64,000 bases of DNA, taken from Lachnospiraceae bacterium MC2017. GTDB taxonomy: Bacteria > Bacillota > Clostridia > Lachnospirales > Lachnospiraceae. Numbering within the stretch: position 1 is the stretch's first letter; every line of letters starts with the position of its first letter. The DNA lies in contig JNJK01000010.1 in NCBI GenBank assembly GCA_000701625.1, forward strand, positions 62,001 to 126,000, written 5' to 3'. A model generated the notes under the pieces. The model did no database searches. It was not told the origin of the DNA and saw only the letters and a program-made list of their open reading frames with translations. Shown one piece after another: positions 15,699 to 24,109 of the stretch. The position numbers were made by a program, and so were the translations under genes.

Positions 15699-16979
15699 TT
15701 ACCATACATCCTGACTCCACAACTGTCCGGAATTAACGTTATATATCAGATACTTGTCTGATACGCTTTGATCATCGAGCCCATATCCATAAAGCCACGA
15801 TTGAGCATCTTCAGATAGTTTTGAAAGTCTTGTTCCCGGCATATATACAAGGAACTCATCTCCGTCATCAAGTCCATATGCACTTCCCTGATAGTATTTT
15901 ATTCCGTCCTTTATTTCTCCATCCCTGATTTTTTCCTCTTTTAGGGATACGAGATTCATTGACCATGTCGTGTCGTCAACCTGATGCATATTTGAAAACT
16001 TGCCGGAGAATTCACAATAATACTGTGTTCCATTCGGATATCCGGGACCGGTAACTCCCATATCGGAATCAAAATATCTTCCTGTGAAGCTTCCATCCGA
16101 ATGTAGCGTCATCTCGGTTGCCCATCCACCTGCACCGCTTGAAAAGGTGAAGTCCATAGTCTGTGATGAACCAAAGGATGAGCTGTCACTTCCGGATGTA
16201 TTTCCCATAGTGCCTGACTGAGCCATACTGCTTACATCATTATTATCATACTCGACAATGTATCCGATTTTTCCTGACCAGGCCTCTGATGCTGCGATCA
16301 TGTCGTTTGGCGCATCGTTTAAAAACCACTTGTCTTTCTTTTTTAAATATAGAAAATCCATATACATTTCTTCTATACCGGTAGTTTCGTCATAGAAGCT
16401 GGGTTCTCCCTCGAGCCAGTGTTTTTTACATACGGAGTCCCAGGTAAGTTCACTCATTCCCTGTGTGCCGTCCGGTGCAACCCAGTAATACTCTTCGCTA
16501 CCTGCTTCTCTTTTTCCTCCGATATAATAACACAACGCTGGATTTAACATTTTTGACAATCTGTCTTCCAGATACTGTTCTTCTTCCTCTGTATCTATAT
16601 GTACCAGGTATCCGCCCCTGATGATAGCCTCCTGCCACGCTTCTTCCCATGTTATGTCATCAGTTATAAAGTCATATTCATGGATTTCATAGTCTTCTGT
16701 AAAGACGGGTGCTTCTTCCGATCCTATTGTGATAGAAGCCGTTTTCTCCGTACTTTCTTCGGTGGACGCTTCTGTTTCTTTATCTTCTTTTATTTTTTCT
16801 TCTTTTTTATCCTCTTTATCGTCTTCATCATCCTCATCTGAGTCATCTTCCGGGTCATCATCGGCATCTTTCTGAAGCAAATTTTCTTTTACCTCGTCGA
16901 TTTTGTCGGTTACACTCCCACACGCAGTCAGTGACAACGCCATAGATGCCAGAAGCGCCACTATTAATTTCTTTTTCAT
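15699..16979 (-). CDS. lipoprotein with C-type lectin-like domain
   Basis: 426 residues from the ATG at 16979, supported by GAGGGAGAGA; an in-frame start 7 codons upstream is unsupported. The signal peptide ends LSLTAC with lipobox Cys20. A highly acidic, then Lys/Glu/Ser/Thr-rich linker runs to about residue 80. Residues about 95-240 look like a C-type lectin fold: ITWEEAWQEAIIRGGYLVHI, EEQYLEDRL, YYIGG, YYWVAPDG, WLEGEPSFYD, WFLNDAP, GKIGYIVEY. The C-terminal ~180 residues begin with a Ser-rich linker and are unknown. It is anchored outside the membrane and probably binds sugars or proteins. The ligand is unknown and the fold assignment rests on motif spacing only. Confidence 0.7.
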   Translation of the reverse strand: MKKKLIVALLASMALSLTACGSVTDKIDEVKENLLQKDADDDPEDDSDEDDEDDKEDKKEEKIKEDKETEASTEESTEKTASITIGSEEAPVFTEDYEIHEYDFITDDITWEEAWQEAIIRGGYLVHIDTEEEEQYLEDRLSKMLNPALCYYIGGKREAGSEEYYWVAPDGTQGMSELTWDSVCKKHWLEGEPSFYDETTGIEEMYMDFLYLKKKDKWFLNDAPNDMIAASEAWSGKIGYIVEYDNNDVSSMAQSGTMGNTSGSDSSSFGSSQTMDFTFSSGAGGWATEMTLHSDGSFTGRYFDSDMGVTGPGYPNGTQYYCEFSGKFSNMHQVDDTTWSMNLVSLKEEKIRDGEIKDGIKYYQGSAYGLDDGDEFLVYMPGTRLSKLSEDAQSWLYGYGLDDQSVSDKYLIYNVNSGQLWSQDVW

Positions 16980-17090
16980 ATATTCTCTCCCTCTAAACAA
17001 TAGGTCTCCCGATCACTTTTATACCAGAAGACCTTAAAATGCATCTTAATTTAAAATATATCATATAGCTTTTTCACCTTCAACACACAG

Positions 17091-17129
17091 AAAAGCCTCG
17101 AACACTGCATTACACAACATTCAAGGCTT
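17091..17129 (-). terminator. terminator after the tRNA-Met pair
   Basis: AAGCCTCGAAC... pairs with ...ATTCAAGGCTT (17091-17129, one mismatch in the stem), with a T-run following on the minus strand. It ends the tRNA transcript 9 bp after the second tRNA. Confidence 0.65.
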
Positions 17130-17137
17130 CTTGATCG

Positions 17138-17211
17138 TAGCGAAGGGGGGACTTGAACCCTCGACACCGCGGGTATGAACCGCGTGCTCTAGCCAGCTGA
17201 GCTACTTCGCC
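17138..17211 (-). tRNA. tRNA-Met (CAT), copy 2
   Basis: 74 bases. Acceptor GGCGAAG/CTTCGCT (first pair G-U), D-arm GCTC/GAGC, anticodon stem CGCGG/CCGCG with loop TTCATAC (anticodon CAT at 17175-17177), variable GTGTC, T-arm GAGGG-TTCAAGT-CCCCC with an A-C mismatch at 50-64, discriminator A. CCA is not encoded. The loop fits an elongator Met tRNA rather than initiator or tRNA-Ile2. Confidence 0.93.
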
Positions 17212-17268
17212 ATATTCATTTTTTCAAGCGACAAGGCAATAACTTTTTCAGCACTGCCTCATCGTGAA

Positions 17269-17342
17269 TAGCGAAGGGGGGACTTGAACCCTCGACACCA
17301 CGGGTATGAACCGTGTGCTCTAGCCAGCTGAGCTACTTCGCC
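17269..17342 (-). tRNA. tRNA-Met (CAT), copy 1
   Basis: 74 bases, identical to the other copy except for one compensated pair in the anticodon stem (CACGG/CCGTG instead of CGCGG/CCGCG). It has the same A-C mismatch in the T-stem and no encoded CCA. It is the promoter-proximal member of a two-tRNA transcript, with a 57-base spacer to the next. Confidence 0.93.
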
Positions 17343-17345
17343 ATA

Positions 17346-17382
17346 TTTCGTTTGCGGCTCATTTGTGCCGCGCAACGAAATG
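17346..17382 (-). promoter_or_regulatory. leader hairpin between promoter and tRNA-Met
   Basis: ATTTCG/CGAAAT and GCGGC/GCCGC arms pair around ACAAATGA, giving a strong hairpin whose base abuts the 5' end of the first tRNA. It may guide processing; role unknown. Confidence 0.45.
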
Positions 17383-17383
17383 T

Positions 17384-17413
17384 ATTATACTATTCTAAAC
17401 GAATAAATGTCAA
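17384..17413 (-). promoter_or_regulatory. consensus sigma-A promoter of the tRNA-Met pair
   Basis: On the minus strand, TTGACA (17413-17408), 18 bases, TATAAT (17389-17384), both perfect matches, as expected for a stable-RNA promoter. Confidence 0.85.
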
Positions 17414-17442
17414 CATGTTTTTTTAATTTTTCCTAAAAATCT

Positions 17443-18729
17443 TCACTCATATCTAAGAGCATCTACCGGATTCATCTTTGCAGCCTTATTTGCCGGATAG
17501 TATCCAAAGAAAATACCGATCGCCATAGAGAATGCAACCGAGAATATGATAGCTGTTACCGGAGGATATGCTTCATATCCCATCTGCTTCGACGCAGCGT
17601 AACCTATTCCTATTCCGAGAACGATGCCGATGAATCCACCAACAAGACACAGTACGATCGACTCTACTATAAACTGTGTCCTTATGGAACCATTTGTTGC
17701 ACCTAATGCTTTTCTGGTACCGATCTCCTTTGTACGTTCCTGAATAGAAACCAGCATGATGTTCATAACACCGATACCACCTACCAAAAGCGATATACCT
17801 GCTATAAACGAGATCGCCATTGCGATCGTATTCATGGTTTCTGTAAGACTTTCCAGCATGGATGTCATACTTGAGCAGCTTACTTCAAAGCTATCATTAT
17901 TTCTGTAAAAGCGACTGTTGATGTAGCTTTCCATTTCTTCCATGAAAGTATCAACATCTGTTCCTGACTGTGTTACTACAGTAACCTGAGAATATCTCGG
18001 AGTCACATGCTCCTGGTCAAACGCTGTCTGAAGCGGAATATAGAAGTCTGTAGAAGTTTCTTCCTCAGATGAACTTGAAAAGGTCCCCGAATTGTCATAC
18101 TCATAAACACCTACGATCGAATAATGATAAAAAACATTATTTATCTTTACACTCAATTCCTGTCCAAGTGCAGCCGAGGTATCTCCACTAAACATATTAT
18201 TACAGAGATAATCCGATACGATGCAGACCTTTTTTCCTTTTTGGTCCTTGTCTGTAAACGTTCTTCCTGCAAGTATCGTCAGATCATCATTCTCTATTGA
18301 TTCGTTATTAGCCCCCTTAACGTTGATATTTGCATATAGCTCACCGTCAAGTGCCTGTGCCGAACCAATAGATTCTGTGAGCAGATATTCACTTACATTC
18401 TCAGGATATTTTTCTTTGACATTTGCCAACATTTCATCTGTCAGATAATCTTCATCACTCATTGAACTGCTGTGAGGTCCCCAGTTAAAACGCATTCCTC
18501 CGGCAGTCGTCTCTGTAGATGAACTTTTTTGCGAAACACCAAGCGTGATATTGGACGCGCCCATGCTGTTCATGGAATCTGCCATTGTTCCACTCATTGA
18601 CGTACCAACTGTCATGATCGCTATAACCGATGCTATACCGATGATTATACCAAGCATCGTCAGCATAGAACGCATCTTATTTGCTCTGACACCATTAAGC
18701 GCCAAAAGAATATTTTCAAGAAGGAGCAT
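17443..18729 (-). CDS. MacB-type ABC export permease
   Basis: 428 residues from the ATG at 18729. That start overlaps the end of the ATPase gene by 14 bp and has AAGGAGAGG upstream; longer in-frame starts lie deeper in the ATPase gene. It begins LLENILLALNGVRANKMRSMLTMLGIIIGIASVIAI, the MacB/YknZ N-terminal membrane segment. A large extracytoplasmic MacB_PCD domain follows (about 50-280), then three FtsX-type membrane segments, with ERTKEIGTRKALGA between the first two. With the neighbouring ATPase and membrane-fusion protein it forms a tripartite efflux or peptide-defence exporter. The substrate is unknown. Confidence 0.9.
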   Translation of the reverse strand: MLLLENILLALNGVRANKMRSMLTMLGIIIGIASVIAIMTVGTSMSGTMADSMNSMGASNITLGVSQKSSSTETTAGGMRFNWGPHSSSMSDEDYLTDEMLANVKEKYPENVSEYLLTESIGSAQALDGELYANINVKGANNESIENDDLTILAGRTFTDKDQKGKKVCIVSDYLCNNMFSGDTSAALGQELSVKINNVFYHYSIVGVYEYDNSGTFSSSSEEETSTDFYIPLQTAFDQEHVTPRYSQVTVVTQSGTDVDTFMEEMESYINSRFYRNNDSFEVSCSSMTSMLESLTETMNTIAMAISFIAGISLLVGGIGVMNIMLVSIQERTKEIGTRKALGATNGSIRTQFIVESIVLCLVGGFIGIVLGIGIGYAASKQMGYEAYPPVTAIIFSVAFSMAIGIFFGYYPANKAAKMNPVDALRYE

Positions 18730-19432
18730 AACCGGTTCCTCTCCTTTCTCCGATAAACATTCCATCCGATAGTGTAAGGATCCGTTCACACTCCTCCGCT
18801 AGTTCGGGTGAGTGTGTTATCAGCACTATCGTTTTTCCCTGTTTTTCATGAAGATCATGGAAAATGTCCATTACCCGGCGCCCTGTCTTTGAATCCAGCG
18901 CCCCTGTCGGCTCATCCGCAAGGATGAGTGCAGGATCATTTCCCATTGCACGGGCTATGGCTATTCTCTGCTTCTGACCACCGGAAAGTTCATCCGGTGT
19001 ATGATGCATTCTTTCACCCATTCCCACCATTTCGATCAGTTCTTTAGCTCGTTTTCTTCTTTTTCCTCCAGGAACTCCTGCATACATCATTGGAAGCTCG
19101 ACATTTTTTAATGCGGATGTCCTGGAGATCAAATTGTAGGTCTGAAACACAAATCCAATTTTTTTGTTGCGGATAGCCGATAATTCATGATCTTTTGCCT
19201 TCATGACATCAACCCCGTCCAACATATATGAACCTTCTGTCGGTTTATCAAGAACTCCTATGATATTCATCAAAGTGGATTTTCCGGATCCTGACGCACC
19301 GACGATAGCTACAAATTCTCCTTCTCTTACCTGTAGATCTATTCCATGAAGGATTTCAAGTTCGTTCGGATGACCGATGTAGTAACGTTTAATGATTTTT
19401 TGAGCATCGATTATAACATCGCCTTTACTCAT
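18716..19432 (-). CDS. MacB-type ABC export ATPase
   Basis: 238 residues of the LolD/MacB/YknY class, with Walker A GASGSGKST, Q-loop FVFQTYNLISR, signature LSGGQKQRIAIARA, Walker B LILADEPTGALDS and switch His in LITHSPE. Its ATG shares one base with the stop of the membrane-fusion gene (TGATG), and its own end overlaps the permease, so the three genes are translationally coupled. Confidence 0.92.
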   Translation of the reverse strand: MSKGDVIIDAQKIIKRYYIGHPNELEILHGIDLQVREGEFVAIVGASGSGKSTLMNIIGVLDKPTEGSYMLDGVDVMKAKDHELSAIRNKKIGFVFQTYNLISRTSALKNVELPMMYAGVPGGKRRKRAKELIEMVGMGERMHHTPDELSGGQKQRIAIARAMGNDPALILADEPTGALDSKTGRRVMDIFHDLHEKQGKTIVLITHSPELAEECERILTLSDGMFIGERRGTGYAPS

Positions 19433-21291
19433 CAGAAGCCACCTCCGGGTCCACCGCCGCCAGGAGCTCCACCACCTCCGGGTGCGCCGCCTCCGCCGCC
19501 CATCATTCCGCCCTGCTGACCATTATTGCTATCAGAGCTTGATGTTGTGGATATTGAATTAGGTATAAGCACTTCGTCTCCAACCTGTATTTCGTTTGAA
19601 GATATTTCTGTATAATAGTCTGTTTCCAGTCCGGTTTCGACATTAACTTTCTTTGTCATTACCTGAGCTGTTTCCTCTGTTGTCTGGTCGACATCAGCAT
19701 TAAAGAATGTCTTACATATCCACTTTACAAGAGGATTTGTTGAAGAGTTGCCATTCTTATCATGACCATGCCCTGAATCCATTCCCGGCATATCTTTACT
19801 GCCGCTCATACCTGCAGCATTTCCGGATACATTTTCAGCCATATCCTTCATATCAGAGGCATCAACTGCTACATTAATATACGTGGATCCATCTGCATCT
19901 TCCTCGATTGCATCATACGGAACTGCCATGACACCCTTTCTGGATTCTGTAAGAACAGATGTCTCTGCCGTCATTCCTATACGAAGCCTGTCATCTCTTC
20001 CATCTATCGAGATCTCGATAGGATAATTTGTTGAAGAACTCGATGATGAAGACGAACCTGTGCTCGAACTCGAGCTTGATGACTCCGGTACAGGTGATAC
20101 GAATGTAAGTGTACCTGTAAGCTCATCATCACCTGTCGCGTCTGTCTTTATTACACAACTCATTCCTTCTGAAATTTCAGAAATGTCATACTGATCCACT
20201 GTTCCTGATACAATATAAGAAGTATCGTCCTGGATCACACAGATCGTATTTTTTTCCTCGTATTTATCACCGACTTCAACAGATACGCTCGTTACAAGAC
20301 CTGCAATAGGAGCTGTTACAACATAGTCGCTGAGAGAGTCTTGATAATCCTCTATCTGCTGCTCTGCGTCATCATTTGTGAGCATGTTATTTAACTGTGT
20401 TGAAATGACACTTGCCTGATTTGTTGATATTGTTCTGCTGTCAGTTCTTGTCTGATCGCTGATACTATCAAGTGTTTTATTATAACTATCTATCGTACCC
20501 TGAAGTGAATTCTGAGCATTTTCCAGTGATCTCTGAGCACTGTCTACAGCTGCCTGTGCATCTTTTATCGCATCTTTATAGTCATCAGCATCTTTTTCGT
20601 CGTCTTCATCACTTACTGTCTGACTATCTTTGTAATCATCATAGGCATCCTCTGCGTCATCGAGTGCACGTTCTTTTGCTTCCAGAGCATCTATTGCGTC
20701 CTGAACTGCATTTTCCTGAGCCTGATAGTTTCTTATAGCAGAATTTACATCATACTGCGCATCAGCCTGATTATCTGCCAGATCCTCCATTGCCCATGCG
20801 ACCTGTGTATTTGCCTTTGCAAGCTCAAGTGTAGCTTTTGCATTGTTTACCGCGATCTGTCTCTGAAGCTTTGCGATATTTTTCTCAATGTTTGATGTAT
20901 CAAAGGTGCAGATTGGATCTCCAACCTCTACATAATCGCCTACTTTTACTGATACAGTCAGTACTTCCGTATTTGAAACGAGTGTTGAAAGTGTTCGACT
21001 GTCATTTGCCTCGATGGTACCCGTCACCGAGATCGAATTACTGATATCCATCTGTGACACGGTATCAAATGTCTGAGTCTGAGCACTGCTCTTGGCACTA
21101 TCCACTGTTTGTAATGCCTGATAGACCTGAAAAGCAATGTTCCCTGCAAAGATAAGTATCAGAAGAAATACCATTTTTTTCAGATTTCTCTTAAAAAAAA
21201 GTAAGATCCGATTGTTCTTATCAAACTTTAGTTTTGGAAGTTTTAGTTTTCCCGAACTTCCTGTGCCTTTTGTTTCCTCATTGAGCTTCAC
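19432..21291 (-). CDS. membrane fusion protein of the MacAB-like exporter, glycine-rich tail
   Basis: 619 residues from a GTG at 21291, chosen because CGGAGGGA stands 6 bases before it; a TTG six codons earlier lacks this. After a basic N-terminus comes one membrane segment, about 40-58 (MVFLLILIFAGNIAF), then a lipoyl-like half (VKVGDYVEVGDPICTFD). A long alpha-hairpin of acidic Ala/Asp-rich coiled coil runs about 130-300, followed by the second lipoyl half (VTAPIAGLVTSV) and a beta-barrel. A Ser-rich loop sits near residue 400. A Met/His-rich patch (MPGMDSGHGHDKNG) precedes the end, which is a GGGGAPGGGG-type tail. Role: couples the exporter to the cell wall side. Confidence 0.88.
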   Translation of the reverse strand: MKLNEETKGTGSSGKLKLPKLKFDKNNRILLFFKRNLKKMVFLLILIFAGNIAFQVYQALQTVDSAKSSAQTQTFDTVSQMDISNSISVTGTIEANDSRTLSTLVSNTEVLTVSVKVGDYVEVGDPICTFDTSNIEKNIAKLQRQIAVNNAKATLELAKANTQVAWAMEDLADNQADAQYDVNSAIRNYQAQENAVQDAIDALEAKERALDDAEDAYDDYKDSQTVSDEDDEKDADDYKDAIKDAQAAVDSAQRSLENAQNSLQGTIDSYNKTLDSISDQTRTDSRTISTNQASVISTQLNNMLTNDDAEQQIEDYQDSLSDYVVTAPIAGLVTSVSVEVGDKYEEKNTICVIQDDTSYIVSGTVDQYDISEISEGMSCVIKTDATGDDELTGTLTFVSPVPESSSSSSSTGSSSSSSSSTNYPIEISIDGRDDRLRIGMTAETSVLTESRKGVMAVPYDAIEEDADGSTYINVAVDASDMKDMAENVSGNAAGMSGSKDMPGMDSGHGHDKNGNSSTNPLVKWICKTFFNADVDQTTEETAQVMTKKVNVETGLETDYYTEISSNEIQVGDEVLIPNSISTTSSSDSNNGQQGGMMGGGGGAPGGGGAPGGGGPGGGF

Positions 21292-21691
21292 TTTTGTCCC
21301 TCCGTTCAAAACTATGTTGCAAATTTTATATGGAAATTATGTTCAAAATATGAAGATTTCTTAATGAGATTGTGTTTTCTTAATTTTTCTTAAGGTTTTT
21401 ACAAGTGTACGTGCATAGCGTGTAGACCTGCACTTACGCTGTGACATGAAAACCCTTTTGTAGCCAAAACAAAGTGTAGGTCGCATGATTACCTCTTGGA
21501 ACAATTAGCCGGCAACACTTAGTGAACACACTGACCGAATAGGAGATTTTTGACGAACTGTCTGAGCCGCTTGCGGCGAGTTTCGCAAAAATCTCCGTGT
21601 TCATGAGGGCAGTGCGTGAGCTTAGTGTCTGTCCGAGCCGTGACAAGAGGTCATCATACGACCTACACGTAGTATCTGATATTAACTTGAA
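21292..21691. other. 400-bp intergenic region between argS and the exporter operon
   Basis: There is no credible gene here. It contains the large imperfect palindrome at 21474-21667. From 21292 to about 21400 it is AT-rich leader DNA of the exporter operon. At about 21405-21450 GC-richer sequence includes GTGTACGTGCATAGCGTGTAG and GCACTTACGCTGTGAC words that may belong to the same element. Confidence 0.5.
21474..21667. repeat. ~194-bp imperfect palindrome (possible structured RNA or miniature mobile element)
   Basis: GTGTAGGTCGCATGATTACC at 21474 onward matches, inverted, the end at 21667 over 25 bases with two mismatches (CTCTTG/CAAGAG included). Inner arms GGAGATTTTTG (21542-21552) and CAAAAATCTCC (21586-21596) are an exact inverted match. 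The apex holds GCCGC-TT-GCGGC. The parts between the outer and inner arms also align inverted, with gaps. A transcript of either strand would fold into one long rod. It lies 24 bp past the argS stop. No T-run makes it a simple terminator. Confidence 0.7.
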
Positions 21692-23467
21692 TTACATCCT
21701 GTCCGGCGCTTCCATTCCAAGAACGTCAACACACTTTTCAAGAACATTGAGAGTCAGGACAAGAGTTGCGATCCAGCCTCTGCGGCGTGTTTCATTTTCC
21801 TCTGCAATGATCTTTGTTCCGTGATAGAAACGGTTAAACTCATTACAAATACCATAGATAAATGCACAGATCTTATGAGGAGCAAGATCTGCAAATGCAC
21901 CTGTCATCATAGAACCAAACTGTGCAAGTGAAAGCATAAGTGCTCTTTCCTCTGCATTCTGCGGAGTATTGAGTTCCAGCCCATCTATCTTTCCATACTT
22001 CTCGCTGTATTTACGAAGAATAGACTTTATACGGACAATAGTGTACATGATGTACGGGCCTGTATTTCCCTCAAAGGAAGTGAACTTGTCGATGTCAAAT
22101 ACATAGTCCTTACTAGCCTGATTTGAAAGATCACCATACTTGATAGCTGAAAGCGCAACAATCTTTGCGGTTTCGCGAGCCTCTTCATCTGAAAGGTCGA
22201 TGGAGTCATTTTCTTTCATCTTGCGGTACATCTCATCATTAACATCCTTAATGAGAGTCTCAAGACGCATTACACCGCCTTCTCTTGTCTTGAAAGGCTT
22301 TCCATCCTTACCGTTCATAGTACCGAATCCAAGGAAATCAAGGCCGGTCTTTTCCGGAACGATACCTGTCTTCCTTGCTGCACGGAATACCTGAACAAAG
22401 TGAAGCTCCTGACGCTTATCAACTACATAGATCACCTGATCCGGATCATAATCCTTCATACGCTCTACAAGAGTAGCAAGATCAGTTGTAGTATAAAGAG
22501 CTGCACCGTCGGACTTAAGGATCATGCACGGCGGTACTTCCTTTGCATCTGCCTCCTCATTTACATCTACAACAAGTGCACCTTCACTCTCATGAGCAAA
22601 GCCATCAGCCTTCATCTTTTCAACCATGGAGCCGATGTATGGATCTGCATCACTTTCACCCTTCCAGAGATCAAAAGTAACGTTCAGGTTTTTGTAATTC
22701 TTCTTAAGATCTGTCACGGACAGATTCATGATATGACGCCATATCGCAGTATAACCCGGATTGCCATGCTGAAGCTCATAAGTCGCCTGCATTGCAGCAT
22801 CCTTAAATGCCTCATCTGTCTTTGAACGTCCTGATGCTGCGGGATAGATCTCCTCAAGTTCAGAAAGAGTAAACGGTGCCTCTGTCGGATAATCTCCTAC
22901 ATGATCAGGATTAAAATACGGAAGATCCGGCTGAGCCTCCTTTAATGCTGCTATGATAAGTCCCATCTGAAGACCCCAGTCTCCGAGATGCACATCACCT
23001 ATAACATTATTTCCAAGGAAACGACCTATTCTCTTTACGCTCTCTCCGATGATAGCCGAACGGAGATGACCAATATGCAAAGGCTTTGCCACGTTCGGTC
23101 CGCCGTAATCGATCATGATAGTCTTTGGTGCTTCCGGCTTATCAATACCGAGACTGTCGCTTCCCTGCATTTCTGCGAGATAATCTCTTAAATAATTCTC
23201 ACAGATCTTCATGTTAAGAAAGCCCGGGCGAACTACCTGAACATCAGAAAATGCAGCAGATGACTTTAACTCCTCTGCTACTGCTTCTGCGATGTCAAAC
23301 GGATTCTTATGCAGTGCCTTTGCTCCTGCCATGGCACCATTACACTGAAACTCACAGAGATCAGGACGGTTGGAAACTGTAACACGTCCGAGTGAAGCAT
23401 CAAATCCTGCTTTCTCAAAAGCAGCACTCACTTCCTCTGTCAGTCTTTCCAGTAAAAACTTTTTCAT
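21692..23467 (-). CDS. argS: arginyl-tRNA synthetase
   Basis: 591 residues, class I synthetase. The N-terminal Arg-tRNA-synthetase domain (about 1-110) carries EFQCNGAMAGAKALHKNP. The catalytic part has GGPNVAKPLHIGHLRS (HIGH signature, about residues 123-138) and YTTTDLATL and VIYVVDKRQELHF in the Rossmann fold. The C-terminal DALR anticodon-binding domain ends CVDVLGMEAPDRM. It charges tRNA-Arg with arginine using ATP. It is the last gene of carA-carB-queH-argS, 27 bp after queH. Confidence 0.96.
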   Translation of the reverse strand: MKKFLLERLTEEVSAAFEKAGFDASLGRVTVSNRPDLCEFQCNGAMAGAKALHKNPFDIAEAVAEELKSSAAFSDVQVVRPGFLNMKICENYLRDYLAEMQGSDSLGIDKPEAPKTIMIDYGGPNVAKPLHIGHLRSAIIGESVKRIGRFLGNNVIGDVHLGDWGLQMGLIIAALKEAQPDLPYFNPDHVGDYPTEAPFTLSELEEIYPAASGRSKTDEAFKDAAMQATYELQHGNPGYTAIWRHIMNLSVTDLKKNYKNLNVTFDLWKGESDADPYIGSMVEKMKADGFAHESEGALVVDVNEEADAKEVPPCMILKSDGAALYTTTDLATLVERMKDYDPDQVIYVVDKRQELHFVQVFRAARKTGIVPEKTGLDFLGFGTMNGKDGKPFKTREGGVMRLETLIKDVNDEMYRKMKENDSIDLSDEEARETAKIVALSAIKYGDLSNQASKDYVFDIDKFTSFEGNTGPYIMYTIVRIKSILRKYSEKYGKIDGLELNTPQNAEERALMLSLAQFGSMMTGAFADLAPHKICAFIYGICNEFNRFYHGTKIIAEENETRRRGWIATLVLTLNVLEKCVDVLGMEAPDRM

Positions 23468-23494
23468 TATAAAATCTCCTAATACTACTAATGA

Positions 23495-24109
23495 TTATGC
23501 CAGCACATCTCTTCTGGAATATACACATCCACAATAATTCTGACGGTAAAGATTATACTCTTTTGACAGCTCTATGGAACGCTTATATCCATCTTTCTTT
23601 TTAAAATCAGAAGGCAGATGCTTAACTCCGTAGATAGAGCCAAGCATCTCTCCTATACTGTTTATCTTATCCGCATTTTTTAATGGACTGAGAGTCAGAG
23701 TCGTTGTGAAATAATCAAACCCATGATCCCGCGCATAAAGCGCAGCTTCTCTCATCCGGAGTTCATAACACTTAAAGCAGCGTTCTCCGCCCTCCGGTAC
23801 GTTCTCCAACCCTCTTGCCATATTGTAAAAAGGTCTTGGATCATATTCCTCGATGACAACTTCCACCGGAAGACGTGCATCCGCACAAAATCGTCTGAGC
23901 TCTACCGCCCTTTTTCGATATTCTTCGGCTGTATCCATATTCGGATTGTAAAAAAGAAGTGTGACATCTGCCCAATCTGTAAGGCTCTCAATGCATCCGC
24001 TGAAGCAAGGTGCACAGCAAACATGCAGGAGAACCTTCGGTCTCGGGCTGTCCGGCGGGAGAGAAGCCACCAGTGCATCCATCTCCCGTCTGTAATTTCT
24101 TTTATTCAT
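23495..24109 (-). CDS. queH: epoxyqueuosine reductase QueH (DUF208 family)
   Basis: 204 residues. LLHVCCAPCFSGC near the N-terminus, CFKCYELRM in the middle and NYCGCVYS near the C-terminus give the cysteine pattern of QueH, which binds an iron-sulfur cluster plus a second metal. It reduces epoxyqueuosine to queuosine in tRNA without cobalamin and replaces QueG. Its ATG overlaps the carB stop (TAATG), so translation is probably coupled. No other queuosine gene is in the window. Confidence 0.9.
   Translation of the reverse strand: MNKRNYRREMDALVASLPPDSPRPKVLLHVCCAPCFSGCIESLTDWADVTLLFYNPNMDTAEEYRKRAVELRRFCADARLPVEVVIEEYDPRPFYNMARGLENVPEGGERCFKCYELRMREAALYARDHGFDYFTTTLTLSPLKNADKINSIGEMLGSIYGVKHLPSDFKKKDGYKRSIELSKEYNLYRQNYCGCVYSRRDVLA

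Noticed and set aside
15699-16979. Diversity-generating-retroelement target protein
   Set aside because: The lectin-like domain suggested it, but no reverse transcriptase, accessory gene or template repeat was seen nearby.
17138-17342. One of the CAT tRNAs being tRNA-Ile2 or initiator
   Set aside because: Both have the TTCATAC loop and lack the initiator 1-72 mismatch and GGG/CCC anticodon-stem pairs, fitting elongator Met.
21434-21646. 70-residue open frame on the minus strand between argS and the exporter
   Set aside because: It lies inside the large palindrome and has no ribosome binding site; the palindromic structure explains the sequence better.
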